From Cordilura impudica (taxonomy: Eukaryota; Arthropoda; Insecta; Diptera; Scathophagidae): 64,000 nt of DNA. The position numbers and the translations under genes were made by a program. Positions 44,585-55,130 of the stretch are shown here, piece by piece; position 1 is the stretch's first letter, and each line of letters begins with the position of its first letter. The DNA is taken from the NCBI GenBank assembly GCA_963682025.1, contig OY821520.1, positions 184,462,776 through 184,526,775 on the forward strand, in the 5' to 3' direction. The notes under the pieces are model-generated. The model was not told the origin of the DNA. It made no database searches and was given only the letters and a program-made list of their open reading frames with translations.

Positions 44585-45346
44585 TCCTCCGATGTTTCCT
44601 GTTGATTTAGCATTAGGAATTATTGAAGAAAGATGGAACGAAAATCTATATACACGGATATGACAAAGGGCTTATTTTTACGAATTATAAAATTTTGCGT
44701 AAAGGACAACCGCTATTTTAAATATAATAACAATATATACATACAGAAAAAAGGGCTTCCCATGGGCTCACCTGCATCACCAATTATTGTTGATTTAGTG
44801 ATGGAAAAATTACTGGAAGCCTGTATCGGAAATCTACCAGAAAAGCTGAAACTTCTGACAAAATACGTAGATGATTAGTTTGGAGTTATTAGGGAGAGTG
44901 CAATAGAAGAAATCTTGACGAATTTGAATAATTTTTATACCAGCATTAAGTTCACTTTTGAAAAGGAGTGTGATTCGAGACTTTCATATCTTGATACAAT
45001 AGTCATTCGGGAAGACAACAGATTGATAATTAATTGGTATCAGAAACCTAGTGCTTCTGGCCGAATCATCAATTGTTACTCAAAACACCCGAAGAGTATG
45101 ATTATAAATACTGCTAATAACCTTATAAAAAGGGTTTTGAACATTAGTGACGTTGAATTCCACAAGGGAAATATCAATAAAATTAAAAATATACTGTCCG
45201 ATAATAATTTTCCAAAGAAAATAACGAATAATTTAAAACGTGAATACAAAAAAGAAAAAGAAGTAAATTTAAAACGCACTGGAAATCCTAAAATATTTAA
45301 ATCATTGACCTATATTCTGGAATTGTCTGCAAGATTTGAAAAATAA
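44585..45346 (+). pseudogene. Penelope-like reverse transcriptase
   Basis: Blocks: ELLKKDG/ALGIIEERWNEN (two frames near 44600-44650), KGLFLRIIKFCVKDNRYFKY, KKGLPMGSPASPIIVDLVME (about 44750-44810), and the palm motif KYVDD at 44861-44875 followed by an in-frame TAG (44876-44878) where the family has a hydrophobic residue. The same frame continues from there: SRLSYLDTIVIREDN, NWYQKPSASGRIINCYSKHP and INTANNLIKRVLNISDVEFH, to the TAA at 45344-45346. Penelope-type RT is related to telomerase. The N-terminus is missing (5' truncation). Confidence 0.88.
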
Positions 45347-45399
45347 AAATTATTTAATAAAGAAAATTACAAAATAGCTAATAAAACTATCAAAACTAT

Positions 45400-45788
45400 A
45401 TGGAAGACCTTAAGATAATTTAGAAAAATCTAACGTCATATATAAAATACTGTGTAACGGCAACGAGCAGGATGATTGCAACAAGTTTTACGTAGGTACC
45501 ACAAAAAACAAACTTAAAACTAGAACGGCACAACAGAAATCTGATCAAAGACTGAAAACCACTACATCTACACATAAAACAGCGTTAGTGAACCACTGCA
45601 TATATGAAAAACATACACCAGATTTTGCTAACGTACAATTATTACAAACCGAGAACAATTATAAACGACGTTTCTTACTAGAGATGCTGCATATTATTAA
45701 TATTCCAACACACAAGATAATAAATTTTAAAGCCGATGTACAAAGCTGTGCTCAATCGTATCGACACCTTGTTAACCAACGATCATAA
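45400..45788 (+). pseudogene. Penelope-like GIY-YIG endonuclease domain
   Basis: After a frame change the text runs VIYKILCNGNEQDDCNKFYV then GTTKNKLKTR (the GIY/YIG-like pair is IYK...YVG), followed by HKTALVNHCIYEKHTPDFAN and LLEMLHIINIPTHKIINFKA, ending at TAA 45786-45788. The CxxxC-linked spacer between the two motifs is typical of insect Penelope-like elements. The domain nicks the target DNA. Confidence 0.83.
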
Positions 45789-45823
45789 CGCAATACACAT
45801 TATTAACTCAGTGCAATATTAAA

Positions 45824-45828
45824 CGCTG
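45824..45828. repeat. Left 5-bp TSD (CGCTG) of Transib 1
   Basis: Identical to 49513-49517. A 5-bp GC-rich duplication is the Transib signature. Confidence 0.92.
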
Positions 45829-46394
45829 CACAGTGGACCATATTTTGAGAAGGCGGCCAAAAATCATTGTTTTTTTTTTTTGTTACCGATTTTAAAGTTG
45901 TGTTATTCATTTGAAAGTAAATACCAGTAAACCTCTGGAGCCAAGAAATTGCGACTCTATCTCAACTATATCACAGCGAACAGGGTCTTTCTCAGTATTT
46001 TGCTAAAATTAAAAATTTCTTTGTAAATTTTTATTTTTGTATGACTGTAAATTTTTTGATTTAGAAGATTTTGAAGTGAACTAAATTTTGTATAATTTCG
46101 CGGCTTCCAAGCTATTAGTGTTAAGAATGTAAAATCACTGAGTCGTTGCGAAATTTAAAAAAAAGAAAATTTGTAAAAAAGGTCCAAATTTTCCGAAAAT
46201 CTCCTACTTAACAGAGCATAACTCCTGCCAGTCAAAAGCAGTCTGAAAAAATGCTGCACTCTTCAATAGTCCGAACCCTCCCCTATACTCATATATCCCA
46301 TTATATACCCGCCAGTTTCCGCCAGTGTGCACCAAAACAATTTTTCTGACCCAAGGTTAGATATTTTCTGCAAAACTTATGAATACAAAAGTTG

Positions 46395-46540
46395 TCCACT
46401 ATGTGGTTAGGATATATTAAGTTTGAGGTGATGTTTGTGACTGCCAAAAATATTGGACCTTTATCCATCTTTTATTATACGGATCGACTCAAAAACACTT
46501 TCTGAGTCGATTAAACGATGTCCGTCCGTCCGTCTGAGTG
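46395..46540 (+). mobile_element. mini-me-like fragment, copy 7, flanked by 18-bp direct repeats
   Basis: Matches the family start (CCACTATGTGGTTAGGATAT) through CGATGTCCGTCCGTCCGTCT. The flanks 46377-46394 and 46541-46558 are the same 18 bases (TTATGAATACAAAARTTG) with one difference. Confidence 0.83.
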
Positions 46541-46959
46541 TTATGAATACAAAAATTGGTCGTACCGGTGCACCGCGGTGTATTTTTTTGCGTGTCGGTA
46601 GAGTTGTCAGGAGTTGTTATATACTTATAAAAAAGGGTTAATTGTTACAGGTACATTTACATAGGTATCTTTCAAAAACATTAATAGTCTGAATTAGAGT
46701 TATATAGTTTAAATACCTGACAAAATGGGAAACAATTTAAATAACAGGTAAATAGTAAAAAAAAAACTATTGCGACATAGCCCTTTAAGATATGAGCAGG
46801 TATGCTTCACCTTTTAAAAGGGGTTAGGGTGTGGGTTTTTTATGCTTCTAAAATTGGTAATAAAAGATAAAAATTTTTATTTTACATAATTGCAAGAAAG
46901 AGTATTTATAATAATGTTTCCACAATTATTATTCATTACAATCTGTGCAATGAGATCTG

Positions 46960-48855
46960 GCAGATATTTATTTTCAACGAAATGATGTAGACGATGTAAT
47001 TTTGCACATAGTGAGCAACGACTTCTTTAAGAATTGTAACCTAGAAGACATTGAAATGCACAAAGGAAAAATTACTAATTTTGCATCGAATTTGAAAAGA
47101 CGGTACATTGAATGCTCTCATAGCAAGGCAAAGATGTACAAACGTTACCATGACTGGTTAATAAAGGAAATTATTTTTGAGAGTGCAAAACCAGTTGACG
47201 GATGTAGTGAAAGATCTCGAAGGCGCAAGCTGGAGAATATCAATGAAGAAATTTCTCAAAGAATTATTAAGGATTCATTTATGCATCAAAATCAAACAAC
47301 CCAAAATAAAAAAATAAAATTGAAATAATTGAAAATTAGTAGAAGCGAGGCCAAGGCGCACAAAGAGGATTTTGAAAAGTATTCCTACACCAATTGAAGA
47401 TAAGAAATTTACGCCGGAAGAAGCGTTCGCCGTATTTTTGGATTTGAAATTGACAAAAAATCAATATAAGGAATTGCGGAAGCGAACCAATGAAAAGAAT
47501 TGTGGGATTTTTCCAGAGTATCGAGATTTAGTTTCTGCCAAAAAAGAATGCTTACCTTCACAATCTGCTATTAGTGTCACTTCAACATCAGCAGAAATAA
47601 AATTGCAAGATCTCCTTGAACATACTGCAGCACGATTGCTAAATACGCTTGATACTGATCATTTAAAGAGAATTGGTAATGGCAGCATTACTTTAATTTC
47701 TAAATGGGGATGTGATGGATCCTCTGGTCAGAAACAATACAAGCAATTTAATGCCGAAAATTCATCAGATGCTAATTTATTTATGGTATCTTTCGTTCCA
47801 TTGCGCTTAACAAAAAGGTATAGCGTCTTAGAGCCGTCAACTAGTAGAGCAACAGAAATTGATATATGGAAAAATGAAATTCCTTCTTCAACAAAGTATT
47901 GCAGACCAATAAAATTTGCATTCAAAAAGGAAACCAAAGATGTCATAACTGAAGAAGTTCAAAAAATAAAAGATCAAATTAAGGAACTTCAACCAGTAAT
48001 ATTAAAATTTGATGACCAAGACATTGAAGTACATTTTAAAATGTGTCTCACAATGATTGATGGAAAAGTTGCACAAGCTTTAACTGGAACAAAGTCAACG
48101 TCAAGCTGCATTATATGCCAAAAGACATCAAGCAATTAAGCCAACCCCCACCAGAAGACGATAGTTTTAAGGAAGCCTACGAATTTGGAATGTCCCCTCT
48201 TCATGCTAGAATACGTTTCATGGAGCATATTCCTAAATTGGGTTATGATTTGGAATTTGGTCCGTTAGACGAAACAGTGAGAAAAAACAAAGAAAATGAA
48301 GAAAAAAGAAAGCAAAAAAAACAAATTCAACAAAAATATCTACAGCTAGGCCTCGTAATCGACCAACCAAAACAAGGGGAAGGAAACACAAATGATGGAA
48401 ATACTGCGAGGAGATTTTTTTCCATCCGGAAACTGCAGCATCTATCACAGGTGTAGATCATGAATTAATAAGACGATTCAAAATCATATTACAAGTTCTA
48501 GCATGCAGCAGAAAGATAAATGCAAAAAAATTTGGAGAGTACGCCAATAAAACAGCTATACTTTATAATGAAAAATACTCTTGGAGATATATGCCATCCA
48601 CAGTTCATAAAATTTTGTACCATGGGGAACAAATAATTCAAAACAATATGCTACCAATAGGAGATCTATCTGAAGAAGCGCAAGACAAAAAGGAACAAAG
48701 ACTACAGATTCCTTCGCGAGCACAACACAAGGAAAATGTCCAGATGTTGTACTAATGAAGACCTTATCACTATTTTGTTGTGCACTTCAGATCCATATAT
48801 GTCCAACATTCGTCAAAAATGGAAAACTACCTCTATTGAATTACACGAATTCTAG
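46960..48855 (+). pseudogene. Transib 1 transposase (RAG1-core-like)
   Basis: N-terminal part 47002-47328 (DFFKNCNLEDIEMHKGKITN, RRYIECSHSKAKMYKRYHDW). The core, 47372-48139, has SKWGCDGSSGQKQYKQFNAE with the first catalytic Asp (codon 47714), KYCRPIKFAFKKETKDVITE, LTMIDGKVA with the second (codon 48059), and SSCIICQK with CxxC (48107-48118). After a frame change, 48115 onward has FGMSPLHARIRFMEHI and NDGNTARRFF. Then come VHKILYHGEQII with the zinc-type His pair (from 48602) and IGDLSEEAQDK with the catalytic Glu (codon 48672). After a shift in the A-run at about 48690 follow RNKDYRFLREHNTRKMSRCC and the TAG at 48853-48855. The DDE transposase would cut at the heptamers. At least three frame changes disable it. 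Confidence 0.88.
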
Positions 48856-49512
48856 AAGATGAAAATCAAGGCTATTTAGAAGAAATTTTTACTAAAATTG
48901 GTTGATTTAAAGTAGTTTTTCATTACACTAACAATAAGTTACACTTTTTTTTATATAGTTAAAAAATTTTCTTGATTTAAAAATTTATATATTTTGTAAA
49001 TTTACTATAAAAATTGTTATGTTTCATAAATTTACCATAAAAATTGATATGGAAATATTTAAAAAGCAATAAAAAACAATTTAACTAAAGCAAAAACATA
49101 CGAGTTTTTCATTGAAACTTCTCTATTTTGAACCAATATAAGGTAACTTTTACGTTCGGACTAAAAAGTTTACGGGGGCCAAAGTTTGGCATTTTCTGAA
49201 AAAATTAACTTAAAAAATTGTTAAAAAGTATTAGTTGTAAAATTAACTGAAAAAATAAGACATTATATTAAAAAAAAAAAACTTTTTTTTACCTTTTAAC
49301 ACTTCACTTTTGTACTAAAATTCAACTACAAATGAAAATGTACTTTAAACCCTCCGTAACATTTTTTATTTTCGGTCGAGAATTACGTTTTATAGCAAAA
49401 CTTAAAGGATAAATTCTCACCTACCAAACAAAAAAAAAACCGCATATCAAAATTCCAAACCAATCAAAAGTTATAGATTTTTGACCGCCTTCTCGTCAAA
49501 TGGTCCACTGTG

Positions 49513-49517
49513 CGCTG
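49513..49517. repeat. Right 5-bp TSD (CGCTG) of Transib 1
   Basis: Identical to 45824-45828. Confidence 0.92.
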
Positions 49518-49760
49518 ATTGAGACATAGTAGCTTTAAGCATTATGTTTGTTAGATATTAAAGTAAGAACTTGGTGGGGTTGTTGCTTTTTAGTGTGAGC
49601 TTATTTTGTCTCTTGTCTATTTTTGTTGTTTTCTAAAATAATGATGTTTGTACTTACTTATTTATTTACATTGCGCATTTCAGAATTATTCCTGATGATG
49701 CTTTTCAAAGAAAAGCGAAATATTGAATAAATAAAGAATATTTATACAAAACAACTTAGA
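49518..49760 (+). repeat. Penelope-like 3' UTR, distal part
   Basis: Continues the 3' UTR beyond the Transib and matches the inverted arm 44015-44190 (TAGCTTTAAGCATTATGTTT, GGTGGGGTTGTTGCTTTTTA). It ends with GAAAAGCGAAATATTGAATA and AAGAATATTTAT, typical of Penelope tails. Confidence 0.8.
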
Positions 49761-50126
49761 CCTCGAGCCTGAACATTTTATTTTGATAATTAGAGTATAG
49801 TAAAAAAAAATATGTATATATAAAAAAAGTTTCGGCAAAATATATGTATATGTTTAATATAAATATCCATTTGAAAATTAAAGCTGGTATTGAGCGCTTA
49901 GTTTTTGCAGCGACTCTATTATTTTGTTTTTAATTACTTTAGTATTTAATGTGAAATCAATAAATCTATAAAATTCATGAAATTAAATACACATACCCCT
50001 AAGAGGGTCTGCGGTTGCACAATTAGCTCTATAGAACTGTACAGATAAAAGTGAAAAGTAACGTGTTGGTCGTTGAGCAATGTTGAATGGTATATTGTAA
50101 ATCAGAAAACCAGAACAAAAATCACC
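49761..50126. other. Spacer, nothing identified
   Basis: A+T-rich, with no gene or terminus recognised. Confidence 0.45.
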
Positions 50127-50135
50127 ATTAATTAT

Positions 50136-50934
50136 GGCGTTGAGTACTTAGGCCCCAATGAACAACTGCCCCAAAAAAATTCACTTAAGCCCCAAAAATT
50201 TTATATGGGATTGGGGCATTTGTTTATGATGAACAAATGTTCAAATATCTATGATTTTTGTGGCACAAGTTAAATTTTTATTCCAACTTGAAATATTTTG
50301 GGTCATTTGTTCAGTTTTAATTTGTAAGTTTGGGGGACCTAAATTCATTCATTTGTTTTGCTTTTACAATACACAACAGCAAACATCATCCTTCTCCAAA
50401 AAAAAAAGTAAGCTACACGAAACCCGCGTCCGCGTCCGGGCGCCGCTTCCGCACGGGTTTGGCAGCCACAACCGTGCCGCTCAGTTGGCGTCAACTTATT
50501 TGTAATCGCCGGAGGAAAACACACATATATTTTCGCAGATCTTTCCTATATCTTTGCATTTGCTGGGATGATGGATAAGCAAAGGGCAGGGAATGGCTAT
50601 GCAAATCCAGACTTTTAAATGCGTTTAGTGCACAGGACGACAAAAAAAATCATAAAAAAAGAGAGCAAGCAGTATGCACAATTTTCACTTTTGACACAAA
50701 ATTCATTAAATTATTAGAAAAGTATTGGTGGTGGTGGAAAAATGTTGATGAACGATTTTGGGGTGTAAGTTTATTTTTTATTTGGTTTTTTGAAAAATTG
50801 GGGCATTTTTTCATTTGCTTTGGGACCTTTTTTAAATTTTGGAGCATTTTTCATCGTAAATTTAAGCCCCAATTTTCTAGGACATTTGTTAATTTTTTGG
50901 GCATTTTTTCATTGGGGCCTAAGTACTTAGTGCC
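50136..50934. mobile_element. Inverted-repeat element with 9-bp TSD (Mutator-like non-autonomous candidate, 799 bp)
   Basis: The ends GGCGTTGAGTACTTAGGCCC and the inverse of GGCACTAAGTACTTAGGCCC continue as CCAATGAA on both sides, about 28 bp with few mismatches. The flanks ATTAATTAT (50127-50135) and ATTAATTAT (50935-50943) are a perfect 9-bp TSD, the length made by Mutator-type elements. Inside are further TTGGGGCATTT-like repeats and an unusually GC-rich patch (about 50415-50515). No transposase was recognised. Confidence 0.78.
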
Positions 50935-50943
50935 ATTAATTAT

Positions 50944-52300
50944 ATTAAGAAGAAATTAAACATTTAGCACAGTTCTCCGACTTTTTAAAGTTGGTGGCTT
51001 AATAAGGGCAAGACTTATATTATGAGATGGAAGATTAATTGGATTAAAGTTTAAACTTCGGAGACAAAACAACAGGAATTGTTTTTGTACAGATTCCAGA
51101 CTATCGATAGGAATTATAGAAGAAATTCAAGAAATCATCATATAATTTTTAGTTAACAATTGTTTGTAGAAGTCACGTGTTTTACCGTCAAATAATACTT
51201 GGATTACGTTATTTCCAGAAACTTGAAAATATTTTGAGAATTTTCAGGCAATTATGGTCCATGATACAGTGACGTATATGAATTTATAATCTGGTTGCTA
51301 CTAAGTTGTCGTATTAGAATTGGAGCTTTGTTGTTCCTCTTTTTTTTTTTTAGAGCCATTACATAATGCGTTTTAGTATTGTATGCAAATTGGGTATAAA
51401 ACCAGCTTTTTGTCTTACAATCGGTAGCCATTTAAATTCAGAAAACGTATTTTTTTATTCCTACATATTGTGCGGCTTATTCTTGAATAGATAAAGAACG
51501 GAACGAAAATTATGAAATTATGATCGCCGTTCAGATAATTTTAGTTTTTTTTTTTTTAATTATAATATTTTCAATTTTATTTTTATTATTTTTTTCTATA
51601 TATAGTTTTCCAAAAATGACAAATACATTAAATTATTCGATTATCGTTTCATTACAATTTTTGGTACCTACAACAGAATTTGATCCTTGCAATTACCTTT
51701 CATTTTTATAATAACAAAATTCTATAATTCTAATTACTAATTTGTTTGTATTCTATTTAGCAACAATTTGTTACAATATCGATAAACACGTTTTGGTTAA
51801 AAATATGTTGTGTTAAAAAATTAGTTATTGCAATTACCAATATTTTAGAACAATTGAATTAAGTTAATAATTTGCATAAAAACGTTGATCGGTGAGTGGA
51901 ACTTATTTTGTTTATTGAGATATATTACTTTTATGAGAATTATGTTTATATAGTTAGTAATATATAGTAAAATATTTATGATTTACAATAAAAATTATTA
52001 TTTCCGTTATGTAGAAAACATGATTTCTGAGCAGGTTGGTACTTGAAATAATCTAAATTGGTTTAATGGTTCACGAGATTTCGATGAGGAAGCTCTTGCA
52101 AATATACTAATTTTCTATGTTGTTATATTTTGAAATTTTTATTCTGTATTTAATTGTTGTGGCCGTTCTACTTATAGTAGTTGCTTCTTATTATCTTATG
52201 TCTTATTCACTGACATTACAGGATTAAGGTAAAAATAAGAAGAAACAACTGTATTAAAAACAAAATTCTACCGCCCCTATATAAGACATACGTTGTATAT
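50944..52300. other. A+T-rich spacer
   Basis: No gene recognised. GGGTATAAAACC at about 51391 resembles a TATA box, but nothing coding follows. Confidence 0.4.
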
Positions 52301-53112
52301 ATTTTTATACCTTGTACCACTATGTGGTTTGGGTATAATGACTTTGTGCTGCTGTTTGTAACTACCAAAAGTATTTGACCTAGACCATTCTTTTATTATA
52401 CTGATCGAATCAGAATCACTATCTGATTCGATTTAACGATGTCCGTCCGTCCGTCCGTCCGTCCGTCCGTCCGCCTGTGTGTCCATGTAAATTTTGTAAT
52501 TAAACTGCAAGTCGGAAATATGAATATATTTCGATGAAATTTGGTATTTAAACTTTTACCGGCCATAGGATGAACACATTTGAAATTGGTGAGAATCGGT
52601 CCATGTTCAGACCTAGCCCCCATACAAATGACCCCTATGAAATTGACATAAGATCCAAATTGTCATATAGATCTTACTCAAATTGGGTTTGTATGCGTTT
52701 ATTACATCCATTAATGAGTAGTCCAAAAATGAACCCTATGGGACAACTCTTAGTCATAGGCCCCATATAGAGCTGCTTCCCGATCTTCACTTAAATCTAT
52801 CAAAAAACAAAAATATTGCATTGATTCTTGATTCTTCTCAAATTTTGTTTGTATGTAAGTTTGCAAAATACGAGAGACTTTACCAAACATGGTCAGGATC
52901 GGTCCTTTTTTGGACCTAGTCCCCATATAGATATAGCATCCGATATGAACTTTTTCATATCTGCAGCCAAAAAAATTAATAAAAATCCCACTCAAATTTG
53001 GTTTATGCTTATTTTCTATATCTAGTTAGTTGGCCCTAAGAGAGAGGGTCTCTAAACGCATGGTATAGGTTATCTTATAGTCGCTCTAGACCGACTATAA
53101 TTTTCTTACTTG
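52301..53112 (+). mobile_element. mini-me/DINE-1-like element, copy 8 (full length)
   Basis: Runs from TTTTTATACCTTGTACCACT to TTTTCTTACTTGT. The (GTCC)n array is at about 52440-52471 and ends GCCTGTGTGTCC. The hairpin at about 53077-53098 has one mismatched base. Opposite orientation to copy 1. Confidence 0.92.
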
Positions 53113-53430
53113 TTTTTTTTTTATTTATTTCATCATAAAATGGGTTTGGAGGTTGAAAAGTTCTGTTAGGAATCAGATGTAAGTGAATGAATTTTTTCGG
53201 CCATGAAAAAGAAGATTTCGAGAAAGTTATATCCGAAGAATAACAAAATGAATTGTTCAGCATATAATACGTGTAACTCAAAAGATTAATAAAAAAATAG
53301 AAAACTAATAATGTTTAATTTAAATAAAACAATATTTTAACTTACCCTGATTGCTGAAGATATTGTTTTTTATTTTTTCGTAATCAAGGATGAAATATAA
53401 ATATAATTTTATTTTATTTTAGCCTCTCTT
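53113..53430. other. Short spacer between two mini-me-like copies
   Basis: About 320 bases with no recognised feature. Confidence 0.5.
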
Positions 53431-54245
53431 TTTTATACCACCACTATGTGGTTTGGGTATAATGACTTTGTGCTGCTGTTTGTAACAACCAAAAATATTT
53501 GACCTACACCCATCTTTAATTATACCGATCGGATCAGAATCACAATCTGATTCGATTTAACGATGTCCGTCCGTCCGTCCGTCCGTCCGTCCGTCCGTCC
53601 GTCTGTGTGTCCATGTAAAGCTTTTAATCAAACTGCAGGTCGCAAATATGAACATATTTTGATGAAGGTTGGTATTTAATCTTTTATCAGCCGTGGAATG
53701 AACTCTGTTGAAATTGATGAGAATCGGTCTATGTTCACACATAGCCCCCATACAAATGACCCCTATGAAATCAACATATATTGCCATAAGATCCAAATTA
53801 TCATACAAATTTTAGTCAAATTGGGTTTGTGTGTATATATTACATCCATTAATCAGTAGTCTAAAAATGATCCCTATGGAACAACTCTTAGTCATAGGCC
53901 CCATATAGAGCTGCTTCCCGATCTTCACTTAAATCTATCAAAAAAACAAAAATATTGCACTGATTCTTCTCAAATTTTGTTTTTATATGTTTTTGCAAAA
54001 TACAAAAGACCTTACCAAACATGATCAGGATCGGTCCATTTTTGGGCCTAGTCGCCATATAGATATAGCATCCGATATGAACTTTTTCATATCTGCAGCC
54101 GAAAAAAATAATAAAAATCCCACTCAAATTTGGTTTTTGCTTATTTTCTATATCCAGGTAGTTGGGCCTGAGAGATAGGGTCTCTAAACGCATGGTATAG
54201 GGCATCGTATAGTCGGTCTAGACCGACTATAATTTTCTTACTTGT
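53431..54245 (+). mobile_element. mini-me/DINE-1-like element, copy 9 (full length)
   Basis: Runs from TTTTATACCACCACTATGTG to ATTTTCTTACTTG. The (GTCC)n array is at about 53565-53600, and the perfect 22-bp palindrome at about 54210-54231. Same orientation as copy 8. Confidence 0.93.
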
Positions 54246-54719
54246 TTTTATTCTGCCATTGGTTACGAACATATTGTATAACTGTTCGCTAGCACACGTT
54301 ATATATTTAATATTTCTCTCTCTCCTTAATGTGTAAATAAAACTACACGATTCGAGATTACGTTTTTGACAGCTGCCATAAGTGACGTATCTGTATAGTA
54401 ATATATGTATGTTTACTGATATCACAAAATTTTCTCAATTGACATCTAGACATTTTTTATCAATTATATTCTCATTTCATCTTAAATACTGAGAAAAAAA
54501 TAAGGCTGTGATATGAAAACATATAGCCAACAAGTTGGCAATTTCATTTTAGTTATCCAAAGTTTCCACGTGTTGCAAATAACAAGACAATTAGTTTCAT
54601 ACAAATGACAACAATTGACAAAAATTGTCATTGATATTGACATACTGAAAGGCATGTATTGCCACACCATTTTTAATGTTAGCGCGATGTACATAGACAA
54701 ATAAAATTGCCCAGTCTAA
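54246..54719. other. Spacer, nothing identified
   Basis: A minus-strand frame at 54482-54700 has no recognisable product. Confidence 0.4.
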
Positions 54720-55130
54720 AGGAAAACGTCCACCCTTTTTTTAAAGTAGCTTTTATTAATATAGTAACTTTTATTATAAAAGTAGCTTTTATTAAAAAAA
54801 TACATTTGCTTTGAAAAGTGCATTTTCTTTAAAACGTACACTTTCTTTTAAAAGTTGTTTCCTTTTAAAAGTACATATTCTGAAAAATTACCTGTACTAA
54901 AAGAGTACCTTTTATTAGAGAGTATCTTTTCTAAAAAAGTACATTTTGTTAAAAAGTACATTTACTTAGAAACTGCCCATAGTAAAAAAAAAGTAGCTGT
55001 TCTTAAAAAATTAAATTTTATTACAAAAGTGCACTCAATCAAAAAAGTGCGTTTTATTAAAAAAGTATCTTTTATTAAAGATATACCTTTTGTTAAAAAA
55101 GTACCTTTTATTAAAAAGTATTTTATTATT
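54720..55130. repeat. Minisatellite with 18-bp period, block 1
   Basis: Degenerate units of the type GTACCTTTTATTAAAAAA repeat about every 18 bases; the last units (55040-55130) are the most regular. Because 18 is a multiple of three, the array yields a chance 141-codon open frame with hexapeptide repeats (FIKKVS, FIKDIP, FVKKVP). Confidence 0.85.

Larger units (their letters stand above)
45829..49512 (+). mobile_element. Transib 1: RAG1-like DNA transposon with RSS-like termini (3684 bp)
   Basis: The left end is the heptamer CACAGTG, a 23-bp spacer, then AAAAATCAT. The right end, read inverted, is CACAGTG, a 23-bp spacer, then AAAAATCTA. The spacers share GACCAT at their start and GAGAAGGCGG towards the end. 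This is the heptamer-23-nonamer design of the V(D)J recombination signal and of Transib termini. Perfect 5-bp TSDs flank it. Inside are a transposase relic and a fragment of mini-me type (46395-46540). Confidence 0.95.
44015..49760 (+). mobile_element. Penelope-like element with an inverted arm, split by Transib 1
   Basis: The main body on the plus strand has RT (about 44585-45346), GIY-YIG endonuclease (45400-45788) and a 3' UTR that ends after the Transib at about 49760 with AAAGCGAAATATTGAATAAA. In front of it, 44015-44440 is a second, inverted copy of the endonuclease C-terminus plus 3' UTR. Partial copies in inverted orientation are common for this class. The outer ends of both arms share CCTGATGATGC. 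Confidence 0.85.

Noticed and set aside
51385..51440. GGGTATAAAACC as a core promoter
   Set aside because: TATA-like strings are frequent in DNA this A+T-rich, and no gene or transcript relic follows.
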